A stretch of 64,000 nucleotides of DNA from contig NZ_JBHUOP010000002.1 of the NCBI RefSeq assembly GCF_042683685.1, positions 558,001 to 622,000 of the forward strand, read 5' to 3'. Each line of letters begins with the position of its first letter. Position 1 is the first letter of the stretch. Source of the stretch: Timonella corticicola (GTDB lineage: Bacteria; Actinomycetota; Actinomycetes; Actinomycetales; Cellulomonadaceae). Shown piece by piece: positions 35,295 through 44,580 of the stretch. Position numbers and translations under genes: made by a program. A model generated the notes under the pieces. It was given only the letters and a program-made list of their open reading frames with translations. It ran no database searches and had not been told where the DNA came from.

Positions 35295-36695
35295 GTGTTT
35301 CATGAATCTTCAACTACCGAAGACTCATCTGCTGAAACCGCGACCAAAACTTCGCGCAACCCGTACGCAGTAGTCTATTCAATTCCTGGCGCCAAGAACT
35401 TCTCGATCTCTGGCGCATTCGCTCGTTTCCCCATGTCCATGGTGGGCATCGGCATCATCTTGATGATCGAGGTGCTGTACAACTCGTACGCCCTCGGCGG
35501 CAAGGTCTCTGCCGCGTATGTCATCGCGCAGGCGATCTGTTCACCGCAGATCGCCAAGCTCGTGGACCGGTATGGGCAGGCGCGCATCATGCGCCCGTTC
35601 ATCGTCGTGTCGAGCCTGTCATTGTCCGCGCTCATCCTCGCCGCGCTAACGCATCAGGCGCACTGGATGCTGTACCTGTTTGCAATTCTGACCGGTGCCA
35701 CCATCGGTGCGGTGGGCGCTATGGTCCGCGCCCGTTGGTCGCACGTGGTCAACAACCCTCGCGACCTGCACACGGCCTACTCGCTCGAGTCGGCAATCGA
35801 CGAGATGATCTTTGTGATCGGTCCGATTGCCGCAACAGTTCTTGCCACATCGGTCTCTCCGTGGGCTGGCCTTGTGGTACCGGTCGTTCTCATGGTGTTC
35901 GGTGGTTTCTGGTTCCTGGCTCAAAAGGACACGGAACCGCCGATCATCGCCCCTGTGTTGGGTGAGAAAGTCCCAACGGTTCTGCGCAACCCTGCCGTTC
36001 TTGCGGTCATCGCGGTGTTCATCTGCACCGGTGTCATCTTTGGTGCCGCTGACGTTGCAACCATCGCGTTCGCCGAGGAACAGGGCAATAAGGGCTTGTC
36101 GGGTCTGGTCCTCGGCGTGTTCGCACTGGGTTCGTGCATCTCCGGTTTGCTCTACGGTGCACGCCAGTGGGGTTCCGCGCTGTGGAAGCGGTTTGTCGTG
36201 GGTATCGTCGCCCTCGGTGTCATGGTCTGCCTCTTCTTCGTGGCCACCAACCTGTGGATGCTCGCAGCGACGATGTTCCTCGCTGGTTTCGCGATCTCCC
36301 CCACCTTGATCAACGGCAACAACGTCATTCAACTTGTGGTTTCCCCACGCCAGTTGACCGAGGGGCTTACCTGGGTTGGTACGGCGCTCGGTGTTGGCGT
36401 CTCGCTCGGTTCGTCCGTTGCGGGGGTCCGCATTGACGAGGCCGGGGCACACTCCGGTTTCTCCGTTGTGGTGATCGCCGGCTTGGTTCAGGTCGTCATC
36501 GCATTGGTTGCAATGCGCACGTTCCGCACGCGCACCACCACGCACCAGATTCAGGAGGTCCCCACCGTGGATTTGCTTGACGACGAGTCGGCGGTTCAAG
36601 AGGCCACCGCACTTTCCAGCACGATTGCCCCAGCATCGACCATTGCCGCGACAGACGTTGCCACGGATCTGATCAACAAGAAGTACAAGAAATAG
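35295..36695 (+). CDS. MFS transporter
   Basis: A 466-residue transporter with about twelve membrane helices and long hydrophilic ends. The first loop motif is KLVDRYGQARIMRPF near residues 92-106. The N-terminus (about 25 residues) and the acidic C-terminal tail of about 60 residues (DLLDDESAVQEATAL) are outside the core. Residues QEATALSS onward end in Lys-rich KKYKK. The start is a GTG with GACACT six bases before it, suggesting a leaderless message; no better internal start is seen. Direction and substrate are unknown; drug or metabolite efflux is usual for this family. Confidence 0.85.
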   Translation: MFHESSTTEDSSAETATKTSRNPYAVVYSIPGAKNFSISGAFARFPMSMVGIGIILMIEVLYNSYALGGKVSAAYVIAQAICSPQIAKLVDRYGQARIMRPFIVVSSLSLSALILAALTHQAHWMLYLFAILTGATIGAVGAMVRARWSHVVNNPRDLHTAYSLESAIDEMIFVIGPIAATVLATSVSPWAGLVVPVVLMVFGGFWFLAQKDTEPPIIAPVLGEKVPTVLRNPAVLAVIAVFICTGVIFGAADVATIAFAEEQGNKGLSGLVLGVFALGSCISGLLYGARQWGSALWKRFVVGIVALGVMVCLFFVATNLWMLAATMFLAGFAISPTLINGNNVIQLVVSPRQLTEGLTWVGTALGVGVSLGSSVAGVRIDEAGAHSGFSVVVIAGLVQVVIALVAMRTFRTRTTTHQIQEVPTVDLLDDESAVQEATALSSTIAPASTIAATDVATDLINKKYKK

Positions 36696-36710
36696 GGCAG
36701 TTCTCCCTGA

Positions 36711-36745
36711 GGGGTGTTGTGCGCCCAGCGCACAACACCCCTTTT
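36711..36745 (+). terminator. Rho-independent terminator of the MFS gene
   Basis: A perfect 14-bp stem GGGGTGTTGTGCGC and complement with a 3-base loop, followed by TTTTGCTTT, 15 bases after the stop codon. Confidence 0.92.
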
Positions 36746-36765
36746 GCTTTCCAGTAGGTCCACAC

Positions 36766-36832
36766 CGATGGGGCCGGAATCATCCGGGTGCGCACACAAA
36801 GTAAGGGCATCCGGATCAAAACCGCCCCATCG
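36766..36832. repeat. Long imperfect palindrome upstream of poxB (copy 1)
   Basis: Outer arms CGATGGGGC (36766-36774) and GCCCCATCG (36824-36832) are perfect; inner segments with CATCCGG are partly complementary. The right half (AGGGCATCCGGATC...CCCCATCGAC) is 26 of 31 bases identical to the right half of the element at 38828-38898. The pair flanks the pyruvate oxidase gene. Confidence 0.8.
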
Positions 36833-36992
36833 ACTCAGCCACCCAACGAAGGTGGGTTGCGGCTGGAAACAGCCGGATCGTCGCCAATTGGCATCCACGA
36901 TTCCCCTCGAACGCAAGCCGTCATCGGCCCTGAACATGCGGTACATGCATATCCGCGTAAGGATGGAATGACGGACTATCTAAGGGAGTGAC

Positions 36993-38759
36993 ATGGCTAA
37001 GAAGGCTACAGAGACTGTTGCTGACCTCCTCGTAAGCCAGATTATCGCGGCTGGCGCGAAGCACATCTACGGAATCGTCGGGGACAGCCTCAACCCAATC
37101 GTTGATGCTGTACGACGCGCCCAGAAGGACGGCCAAGACATCCGCTGGGTACAGGTGCGGCACGAAGAGGTCGCGGCGTTCGCGGCCGCCGCCGAAGCTG
37201 AACTGACCGGGCGACTGGCTGTGTGCGCGGGCTCCTGTGGCCCAGGAAACCTCCACCTCATCAACGGCCTCTACGATGCCAACCGGTCCCGGGTTCCCGT
37301 GCTTGCCATAGCGAGCCACATCCCAAGCAACCAGATCGGAACCGGATTCTTCCAGGAGACGCACCCCGACCGACTCTTCACCGAATGCTCCATGTACTCG
37401 GAGATGATCTCCAGCGCACAGCAGGCTACACGCATCGTTCCTTCAGCGATCCGGCACGCGTTCTCCGGTCCCGGCGTCGCCGTACTCACCATTCCGGGAG
37501 ACGTGGCGAGCCTTGAAGCACCGGTCAGCGCGCCAAACATCGACTTCAATCCGGCTACGCCACGGATCATCCCATCCCCCGAACAGTTGATGACGCTCGC
37601 ACAGGCCATCAACGACGCAAAGAAGATCACCATCTTCGCGGGCGCAGGGGTACGCGGCGCGCACGCCGAGGTGATCGAGTTGGCCGACCGCATTGCTGCC
37701 CCGGTCGGACACTCGTTGCGTGGAAAGGAATGGATCCAGTACGACAACCCATTCGATGTGGGCATGTCCGGCCTGCTCGGCTACGGCTCGTGCTTTGAAG
37801 CGATGCACAGCTGCGACCTCGTGCTGCTCCTCGGCACCGACTTCCCCTACGATCAGTTCCTTCCCGAGGACGTCCCCACCGCCCAGATCGACATCGATCC
37901 GCGGCACCTCGGGCGACGCACCCGGCTGGATGTCGCCGTGGTCGGTGACGTCCGCGAGACCATCCGGGAACTGCTGCCACTCCTCGAGCCGGCGGGTTCG
38001 CGTCGCTTCCTCGACTCGATGCGCAAGAAGCACCTCAAGGCTATGAAGGGGGTCGTTGGGGCGTACAAGGGGAAGAACGCCGAAGACCTCGTGCCCATCC
38101 ATCCCGAATACGCGGCCGATGTCCTAGACCAGATCGCCAGCGACGACGCCGTGTTCACGGTGGACACCGGCATGTGCAACGTGTGGGCATCACGCTATAT
38201 CACTCCCAATGGCAGACGCCGCGTGATCGGGTCGTTCCTGCACGGGTCCATGGCCAACGCGATGCCACATGCGATCGGAGCGGCGCTCGCCGACCCAGAA
38301 CGCCAGGTCGTCGCGATGTGCGGGGATGGCGGGCTATCCATGCTGCTCGGCGATCTGCTGACCATCAAGCAGTACGATCTCCCAGTCAAGATAGTGGTGT
38401 TCAACAATTCCACGCTCGGTATGGTGCGCCTCGAGATGCTGGTGGACGGTCTGCCGTCGTTTGGGACGGACTCCGTTGAGGTCGACTACGCCGCCGTGGC
38501 TGCCGCACTGGGGATTCACTCCGTGCGGGTCGAGGAACCGGCAGAACTCGAGGACGCTCTGCGGTCCAGTTTCGCGACCTCCGGCCCAGCACTCATTGAC
38601 ATTGTGACCGACCCCCACGCACTCTCCATGCCACCCACCATCACCGCTGGACAGGTCGCTGGCTTCACCATCGCGATGAGCAAGGAAGTGCTCGGCGGTG
38701 GTCTCGGTGAGGTCGTGTCCATGGCTCGGTCGAACCTACGCAACGTACCGCGGCCATAG
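36993..38759 (+). CDS. poxB: Thiamine-diphosphate-dependent pyruvate oxidase/dehydrogenase (quinone)
   Basis: A 588-residue enzyme of the acetolactate-synthase-like family. It matches pyruvate:quinone oxidoreductase: activating glutamate in RHEEVAAFAAAAEAE near residue 58, FAD-type central domain (about 190-340), and ThDP-binding motif GDGGLSMLLGDLLTIKQYDL with NNSTLGM near 440-475. It would convert pyruvate to acetate and CO2, passing electrons to membrane quinone; the C-terminal 25 residues (VLGGGLGEVVSMARSNLRN) may be the lipid-binding tail. GGGAGTGAC directly precedes the ATG. The gene stands alone between two related palindromes. Confidence 0.92.
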   Translation: MAKKATETVADLLVSQIIAAGAKHIYGIVGDSLNPIVDAVRRAQKDGQDIRWVQVRHEEVAAFAAAAEAELTGRLAVCAGSCGPGNLHLINGLYDANRSRVPVLAIASHIPSNQIGTGFFQETHPDRLFTECSMYSEMISSAQQATRIVPSAIRHAFSGPGVAVLTIPGDVASLEAPVSAPNIDFNPATPRIIPSPEQLMTLAQAINDAKKITIFAGAGVRGAHAEVIELADRIAAPVGHSLRGKEWIQYDNPFDVGMSGLLGYGSCFEAMHSCDLVLLLGTDFPYDQFLPEDVPTAQIDIDPRHLGRRTRLDVAVVGDVRETIRELLPLLEPAGSRRFLDSMRKKHLKAMKGVVGAYKGKNAEDLVPIHPEYAADVLDQIASDDAVFTVDTGMCNVWASRYITPNGRRRVIGSFLHGSMANAMPHAIGAALADPERQVVAMCGDGGLSMLLGDLLTIKQYDLPVKIVVFNNSTLGMVRLEMLVDGLPSFGTDSVEVDYAAVAAALGIHSVRVEEPAELEDALRSSFATSGPALIDIVTDPHALSMPPTITAGQVAGFTIAMSKEVLGGGLGEVVSMARSNLRNVPRP

Positions 38760-38827
38760 CCTTATTCCTCAGCGGCAGTGTCTTCCCTTGGTTCCCTAAG
38801 CCTCTGTTACCGGTGCTTCCCACCCAA

Positions 38828-38898
38828 GTCGATGGGGCATTTTTCATCCGAATACATATCCTGAAAGAGTGCATCCGGACGAAAAACACCCCATCGAC
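38828..38898. repeat. Long imperfect palindrome downstream of poxB (copy 2)
   Basis: Arms GTCGATGGGG (38828-38837) and CCCCATCGAC (38889-38898) are perfect. The pairing extends through TTTTTCATCCG and CGGACGAAAAA, with G-U tolerance, to a loop of about 25 bases. Related to the element at 36766-36832. Confidence 0.82.
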
Positions 38899-39042
38899 CG
38901 TAGGCGGCTCATGCGCAAGGGCCAGGATAAACGGACATACCTCGCAAACATCAGGAGTTGACGGGGCTGAATTCCATTCTGGTGCAAAGTCCCCATGCAT
39001 TAACCGTTTCCACGGACCACCCTGCGCCACTAGGCTATGCAT

Positions 39043-40335
39043 ATGCTCACCTCCACTGATGCTGCTGCCGCCCGGCAATTCAGCGTTTCCCTGCGCGACG
39101 CCGTTGACATCGCACAGGTTGACCTGTTCATGGACCGCCTCGTGGCAACGCTGTCGCACTATGAACGCCAGGGCAAGTTCCTGCAGGGCGGAATCACCGC
39201 CGAAGAACTCACCTCGCTGGAGTTCGAACCATCATCAGGCCAGGGATACAGCCGCAGCTCCGTCGAACACATCCGCCAGAGCGCCATCGAGTCACTTCGC
39301 TTCTACGAGGTTTCGATCTCGGGCGGTTCCGCGTTCAAGCGTCCGCACACCAAAGTCAACCGCGTCAAGCAGGTTGCACCCCATGTCTCGCTGAGCAGAC
39401 GCGACAGTTCTCATGCCGCCGTGTCGTCAGCCGCCTCATCCAGGCGCGCTGCGCAACCCTACGACACTCCTGCAAACGACTTCCGTCCTCCGGCTACAGC
39501 CACGAGGGCTGCGGGCAGCACCATTGAGGCACTCGGTTTCGAGGTGCCAGTCCTTGAGGACACGATCTCCGCGCCCATCCGCAGGCCAGAGGCTGTCGAG
39601 GTACAGGTGTCACGACAGGAGGAACCAGCACTGTTTACCTCTGAGATCGCTCAGGTCCTCTACGAGGGTGCCGCCCCCTCAACCAATGAGGTGTACTCGG
39701 CTCCCCTCGCCCCGAACACCTACCACGGGTTCGGAGCGCAAACCACGCCGATGACCTCTCCAGCGCCTGTCCAAGCTCCGACAGTCCAGCGTAGTCAGGC
39801 ATCGCCGGTGTCCGCCTCATCTGCTCCGTCGCCAGTTCGCACGTCTCAGACTCGACCGGTGAGTGCGCCGGCTACTGACAATGGCCCCGTCCCGCAGGCA
39901 GCGCCAACTGGCCAGCCCGTTGGCTACCAGGGCTCCACGACACAGACGGTCTCCTCCTCGACCGCTCCAGCACGCAGCGTGCCCATGCGTGTGGCATCTC
40001 AACAGGTACAGCGATCGGCTCCCCAAACGCAGGCCCCACAGGTTCCATCCGCTGGCGCGACACCACCGCAAGTGCGTCCTTCTCAGACTCCAGTTCGTTC
40101 TGCGCGCTCGGCACCGGGCTCCGAGTCAGGTGAACCAGCAACACTCGACGTGAACGAGGTGCTTGAGTTGCTTACCAATGCGGTTGCAACCAAGAAGGCT
40201 CTTGCGCAGCGCTCACCGTCAACACATTCGGCCGGGGGCACGATTCGAGTCAACACACGCTCCGGACCACTTGAGATCACGGCGGTCCGGTTACACAGCA
40301 ACGGGCAGGTCTATTTCGAGACCCGCGACGCCTAG
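39043..40335 (+). CDS. DivIVA-domain-like protein with long disordered linker
   Basis: A 430-residue protein. The N-terminal 90 residues contain two DivIVA-like motifs: FSVSLRDAVDIAQVDLFMDR and LEFEPSSGQGYSRSSVEHI, typical of membrane-curvature-sensing cell-division proteins. A Pro/Ser/Thr/Gln-rich linker of about 260 residues follows. The last 60 residues (LDVNEVLELLTNAVATKKAL, then TIRVNTRSGPLEITAVRLHS) form a second, unfamiliar domain. Of the two ATGs, the second is chosen because TAGGCT lies exactly six bases before it. The stop overlaps that of the convergent VIT1/CCC1 gene in CTAG. A role in polar growth or division is inferred from the N-terminus only. Confidence 0.72.
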   Translation: MLTSTDAAAARQFSVSLRDAVDIAQVDLFMDRLVATLSHYERQGKFLQGGITAEELTSLEFEPSSGQGYSRSSVEHIRQSAIESLRFYEVSISGGSAFKRPHTKVNRVKQVAPHVSLSRRDSSHAAVSSAASSRRAAQPYDTPANDFRPPATATRAAGSTIEALGFEVPVLEDTISAPIRRPEAVEVQVSRQEEPALFTSEIAQVLYEGAAPSTNEVYSAPLAPNTYHGFGAQTTPMTSPAPVQAPTVQRSQASPVSASSAPSPVRTSQTRPVSAPATDNGPVPQAAPTGQPVGYQGSTTQTVSSSTAPARSVPMRVASQQVQRSAPQTQAPQVPSAGATPPQVRPSQTPVRSARSAPGSESGEPATLDVNEVLELLTNAVATKKALAQRSPSTHSAGGTIRVNTRSGPLEITAVRLHSNGQVYFETRDA

Positions 40336-41450
40336 GCGCCACCTCCGAACGCCAGGCCCAAAGCGTAGGTCGCTGCCGCGGCACCCAGGCCTATGGCAAG
40401 TTGTCGCAGTGCCCGTCTCATCGGGGACGAACCTGAGAGAACACCCACACAGGCGCCAGTCAGCAGGAGTGCCATCCCCACCAGACTCGTGGAGAGCGCC
40501 ACGGCGACGTACTGTTGCGCCCCGAACAGGAACGGGACAATCGGGATGAACGCACCTGAAGCGAAGAAGAGGAAACTCGACAGCGCCGCGCCCCACGGTG
40601 TTCCAATCGCCTCGTGCTCAGCCGCATCGATGTCCTCGGCCAAGATCGTTCCGTGCGTGTAGTCCGCAAGAACGCTCGCGGCATGGTCAAGGGCTTCCTG
40701 CTCACTCATGCCCCGAGCCCGGTACACGAGTGCAAGTTCGTTCGCGTTCACGTCAAGGTCACCGATGGCACCGTGTGATTCGGGCGCAGGGTTCTCCGCA
40801 TCAAGCAGTTCCCGCTGCGAACTGACCGAAACGTACTCGCCCGCTCCCATGGACAGTGCACCGGCAAGGAGCCCCGCAAAACCGGACAGCAGCACGATTC
40901 CATGCGTTGCGCCTGATGCTCCGATACCCAGGATGAGGGCTAGGTTCGAGACCAATCCGTCGTTCGCGCCGAAGACCGCAGCCCGGAAGGTTCCGGACAT
41001 GCGTCGACGGCTACGCGTGGCCAGGCCTCGAACGACCTCGCCGTGAATCCGCTCATCTGCGAGCATATTGGCAGGTGCAGCAGGCTCATCGGCATATTCG
41101 GTTCGGGCCTCCGCCTGCTGTGCGAGTGCGAGCACAAACACGCCGCCAAAACGGCGCGCCAAGACCGCGAGCACCCGGGTACGTAACGAACCGCGACCGA
41201 TACGACCCATATCGTCGCCAAGCAACTGTTCCCAGTGGCGTTCATGACGCTGCTCGGCGGCCGCCAACCCGAGCAGGATCTCGCGTTCCTCACCGCTGCG
41301 ACGAGCAGCGAGTTCCCGATACACCGCGCCCTCGGCACGTTCATCGGCAAGGTGGCTGCGCCACCGGCGCACATTTCGTGGCGTACGAGCCAAGCCCTGT
41401 TCATATACCGACGAATCGTCACTGGAAGAAGTTGAACGGTGAGGCACCAT
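40332..41450 (-). CDS. VIT1/CCC1-family transporter with N-terminal ferritin-like domain
   Basis: A 372-residue membrane protein. The N-terminal 140 residues form a ferritin-like helical domain (WRSHLADERAEGAVYRELAA, then LGLAAAEQRHERHWEQLL), with carboxylate and His residues spaced for a di-iron or metal site. The rest is the VIT1/CCC1 transporter with five membrane helices and the hallmark FGANDGLVSNLALILGI near residue 160 and MGAGEYVSVSSQREL near 200. It probably exports or stores iron or manganese. The stop overlaps that of the DivIVA-like gene in CTAG. Confidence 0.92.
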   Translation of the reverse strand: MVPHRSTSSSDDSSVYEQGLARTPRNVRRWRSHLADERAEGAVYRELAARRSGEEREILLGLAAAEQRHERHWEQLLGDDMGRIGRGSLRTRVLAVLARRFGGVFVLALAQQAEARTEYADEPAAPANMLADERIHGEVVRGLATRSRRRMSGTFRAAVFGANDGLVSNLALILGIGASGATHGIVLLSGFAGLLAGALSMGAGEYVSVSSQRELLDAENPAPESHGAIGDLDVNANELALVYRARGMSEQEALDHAASVLADYTHGTILAEDIDAAEHEAIGTPWGAALSSFLFFASGAFIPIVPFLFGAQQYVAVALSTSLVGMALLLTGACVGVLSGSSPMRRALRQLAIGLGAAAATYALGLAFGGGA

Positions 41451-41583
41451 GATGACCTACCCAATGATCGAGGAATTGACCTGACCCTCATTCTCCCAGG
41501 TCTTATGGGAAATTGCTGAAGGAATTGTGAAGAATCGCTCTTCGCCGAGCGGTCAGAGAGATGGGTAGGAATGATGGGACATC

Positions 41584-43782
41584 ATGCCTGTTTCACAGAA
41601 GATCATCGCCGCTCCTGAAACGCAGACACACAATGCCGATGCCATAGTAAAACCAGTACCGCTCCGAACCGATATCCAGGCGCTACGGGCTCTCGCGGTT
41701 TTAGCCGTCGTCATCTACCACTTTTGGCCCGACGTTCTTCCAGCAGGGTTTGTGGGCGTGGATATCTTCTTCGTCATCTCCGGTTTCCTCATCACGGGGC
41801 ATCTGCTGCGCGAGGCGCAGCAGCGTGGACGCATTGGTTTCGCCAGGTTCTATGCCAAGCGCATCAAACGTATCCTCCCCTCGGCCTATGTCACGGCGCT
41901 CATCACGCTGGTTTGTGCTGTGGTGCTGCTTCCGACCAATCTGATTCGTGGTGCGGCACATGACGCCATAGCGTCCGTCATCTACCTACAGAACATCAAC
42001 CTGGCCCACGCCTCGGTGGACTACCTCAACGACGGTGCCGCTGACAGCCTGTTCAACCATTTTTGGTCGTTGTCTGTCGAGGAGCAGTTCTACATTCTCA
42101 TTCCGCTGCTCTTGGCAGGTTTTCTGGTTGTCCTACGTAGACGACAGGTTGATGTCTCGCAGCGTATCCGCGTGTGGCTGCTTGTTACCCTCAGCATCCT
42201 GATCGTGGTGAGCCTTGCGCATTCCACGGCGCTCGTATCGACTGGCAACGCGGCAGCCTATTTCCTGCCCAGCACCCGGTTCTGGGAGTTGGCGCTTGGT
42301 GCGCTCTTGGCTGTGTGGGACCGTTCGGCGCGGACGCCTCAGGCATCCGCTCTCGCCTGGTGTGCTGGCTGGGTGTTGCTCGGATGGTCGTTGTTCTTCA
42401 CGCCGGTCTCGTTCTTCCCTGGTATCGGCGCGCTTCCGGCGACGCTTGGCTGCGCACTGGTGATCTATTCGCGACGAGCCCTCACTTCGGGTTTTCTTGA
42501 CCAGTTTGTGGGTGGACGGGTTGTGCAGGGCCTTGGAAACATTTCGTACACCCTGTATCTCACGCATTGGCCAGTTCTATTGTTTGCGGGGTTTCGCATG
42601 GTCGAGCGGAACCTGCTGGTGGACGGGCTACTCGTGACGGGGTCAATTCTTGGGGCAGTCGTGCTGTACCGGTGGGTTGACCGGCCACTTTCTCGGGTAC
42701 CGATGTCATCGCAGAACATTCGTCGTACCCTGTGGGCTGGACTGATCGGATCGCTGGCCGTCATCGCTGTTGCCGTCATCGTGGACCGTGCCGCGGTAGC
42801 CCACGAATCATCCTTGGAGCGAGAGACACAGGTTCTCATCGAGACCGCAGGCGACCGAATTGGAGCGCAGTCCCTGCCTGCTACACCTGATCCTTGGGAT
42901 ACCGATCCCTCGGAACCCACCGGACAGCCCGGTTCCAGCGAGCCTGAACCTGGCTCACTCTCCTATCCGGCATTCCTGGCCGATGCTCCCACAGCCCTCG
43001 TGCCCGAGCCAGCGCAAGCCCGCGACATCCTGCCGACCGGTGCCGAAGGACGCTGCAAATCGACCATCAGTGCGGACCACACGCCGGTCTGCGAGTTCGG
43101 AAACCCTGATGCCTCATCCACGATTGCCCTGGTCGGCGATTCGCACATTGAGCACTACCTGCCCGCATTCGAACAGATCGTGGCACGCAATCATGACGTT
43201 CGCATCATCACCTACTTCCATGCGAGTTGCCCATTCAGCACAGCGGTGCGCGTTTCCGATGATCAACGCGGGCGCCCCTGCCAGAAGGCCAACGAACAAA
43301 CCATGGCGAGCCTGCTGGCAGATCCAGCTATCGATATCGTGGTCACGTCCAATCGCACGGCGCTTCCCTTCATCTCAGACCCTGATGTACCCAAGCCAGC
43401 AGAGGGTCTTGCGGAAAGCTGGAGCATCCTCATCGAACACGGAATACCCGTTGTCGTGCTCAAGGACAGTCCGGGAATGCGTCCAGGCGATGAAACCACG
43501 TTCTGCGTCATCAACAACCGCATCGCTCCCGAGAAGTGCAGCGTTCCCCTCGTTGAGGCGCTGCCCGTTGATCACCAGATCGAAGCAGCCGATCTAGTCC
43601 CCGAGGTCAGGTTTGTCGATACGACTCCGTGGTTCTGTGCCGCAGATGAGTGTCCCGCGGTCATCAACAACGTGCTTGTGTTCCGCGACGATCAGCATGT
43701 CTCGGTGCACTACGCGCAGTCTCTACACCAACACCTCTGGGACGCTGTCGAACCGGCCCTCGCGCAAAAGATGGCACGCTAA
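41584..43782 (+). CDS. OafA/YrhL-type membrane acyltransferase with SGNH domain
   Basis: A 732-residue envelope enzyme. Residues 20-400 form an acyltransferase-3 domain of about ten to eleven membrane helices (RTDIQALRALAVLAVVIYHF near the start, then FFVISGFLITGHLL, then SLSVEEQFYI). A Pro/Ser-rich linker leads to an extracellular SGNH-type esterase/transferase domain with GDSHIEHY near residue 518 and a C-terminal DDQHVS supplying Asp and His. Such proteins move acetyl groups across the membrane onto peptidoglycan, teichoic acid or other glycans. The start has only a weak GGGA upstream. The acceptor is unknown. Confidence 0.93.
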   Translation: MPVSQKIIAAPETQTHNADAIVKPVPLRTDIQALRALAVLAVVIYHFWPDVLPAGFVGVDIFFVISGFLITGHLLREAQQRGRIGFARFYAKRIKRILPSAYVTALITLVCAVVLLPTNLIRGAAHDAIASVIYLQNINLAHASVDYLNDGAADSLFNHFWSLSVEEQFYILIPLLLAGFLVVLRRRQVDVSQRIRVWLLVTLSILIVVSLAHSTALVSTGNAAAYFLPSTRFWELALGALLAVWDRSARTPQASALAWCAGWVLLGWSLFFTPVSFFPGIGALPATLGCALVIYSRRALTSGFLDQFVGGRVVQGLGNISYTLYLTHWPVLLFAGFRMVERNLLVDGLLVTGSILGAVVLYRWVDRPLSRVPMSSQNIRRTLWAGLIGSLAVIAVAVIVDRAAVAHESSLERETQVLIETAGDRIGAQSLPATPDPWDTDPSEPTGQPGSSEPEPGSLSYPAFLADAPTALVPEPAQARDILPTGAEGRCKSTISADHTPVCEFGNPDASSTIALVGDSHIEHYLPAFEQIVARNHDVRIITYFHASCPFSTAVRVSDDQRGRPCQKANEQTMASLLADPAIDIVVTSNRTALPFISDPDVPKPAEGLAESWSILIEHGIPVVVLKDSPGMRPGDETTFCVINNRIAPEKCSVPLVEALPVDHQIEAADLVPEVRFVDTTPWFCAADECPAVINNVLVFRDDQHVSVHYAQSLHQHLWDAVEPALAQKMAR

Positions 43783-43926
43783 GGCCTTTGTTTCGTTGCG
43801 GTGTGGGGTGGGTTCAACGGGTTCAACCTGGGACTGATGATCAATGTGACCATGGGTGGTCGAATGCGACCATCCCCCGCGTCACATCCAACCGCCCATG
43901 GACACATTCATGAACCACACTCGCCA

Positions 43927-43969
43927 TTGTTTTGTACACGAAACGATGCTAGTTTTGTGTACAAAACAA
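43927..43969. promoter_or_regulatory. 13-bp inverted repeat, probable operator of the toxin-antitoxin-like pair
   Basis: Perfect arms TTGTTTTGTACAC (43927-43939) and GTGTACAAAACAA (43957-43969) with a 17-base spacer directly precede the two-gene operon. Ribbon-helix-helix antitoxins usually repress their own promoter through such symmetric sites. Binding is inferred. Confidence 0.65.
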
Positions 43970-43982
43970 GACAGGGGTCTAT

Positions 43983-44243
43983 GTGTTCCACATCCAAGTT
44001 CACGGATCAGCTCTTAAACATGGTCTCGACCCAGAAGAAGTTGTTAACCTGTGGAACCGCGGCATAGATGAAACTCTCGTGGACGACGAGCCGCCTCGGT
44101 ATGTGCGACTCGCATTTGACGATGCTGGCCGCCCTTGGGAACTCTGCGCTTTACGCTTTGGCGAGGGTAGCCGTTACTTGGTGATTCACGCCACGCCTGC
44201 ACGGAAGACAATAATTACAAGAATACAAAGGAGGGGACGATGA
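43983..44243 (+). CDS. Small BrnT-like toxin candidate
   Basis: An 86-residue protein. HGLDPEEVVNLWNRG near residues 13-27, AFDDAGRPWELCALRF near 44-59 and VIHATPARKTIITRI near 66-80 resemble the order of motifs in BrnT-type toxins of the RelE superfamily, but the usual FEWDxxKxxxNxxKH start is shortened. A ribonuclease toxin role is therefore a hypothesis. It starts at GTG with AGGGG nearby and its stop overlaps the next gene by ATGA. Toxin first, antitoxin second is the BrnTA order. Confidence 0.6.
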   Translation: MFHIQVHGSALKHGLDPEEVVNLWNRGIDETLVDDEPPRYVRLAFDDAGRPWELCALRFGEGSRYLVIHATPARKTIITRIQRRGR

Positions 44244-44533
44244 ACGATTACAAAGCAACACCTATCAACGGTTCATACGGCGAAATCAACGGAGTTGAGA
44301 TTACCGAGGAAGTCATCTCCCGCCTCGTAAAAAACGCTGAAGATGGCTTCCCCGGAGCCACATTCCAGAAAACCGGACGCCCATCACGGACAGGCGAAAC
44401 ATCACATGCAGTGACGGTACGGCTCAGTGATTCGGAGTTGGCTCTCCTCATGGCACGAGCTGAGCGCGAACATCGCACACGGTCAGATGCAATGCGCACC
44501 GCACTACTTGAATGGGCGAACGCAACTGCTTAG
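44240..44533 (+). CDS. Ribbon-helix-helix antitoxin candidate
   Basis: A 97-residue partner of the preceding gene. The C-terminal 40 residues (SHAVTVRLSDSELALLMARA, then EREHRTRSDAMRTALLEW) form a ribbon-helix-helix DNA-binding domain. The N-terminal half (EEVISRLVKNAEDGFPGATF) probably wraps the partner. GAGGGGACG precedes the ATG. The two coupled small genes and the upstream symmetric operator are the layout of a self-regulated type II toxin-antitoxin operon. Function is inferred from layout and fold. Confidence 0.68.
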   Translation: MNDYKATPINGSYGEINGVEITEEVISRLVKNAEDGFPGATFQKTGRPSRTGETSHAVTVRLSDSELALLMARAEREHRTRSDAMRTALLEWANATA

Positions 44534-44580
44534 AACAGGCAATCTCGCTTCGAATACGACGTTAGTGGCAGGCTAGAGTC

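Noticed and set aside
35646..36599. Open frame of 317 codons antisense to the MFS gene
   Set aside because: Composition is an unnatural mix of Arg, His, Asp and Gln with no hydrophobic core; it is a shadow of the transporter gene.
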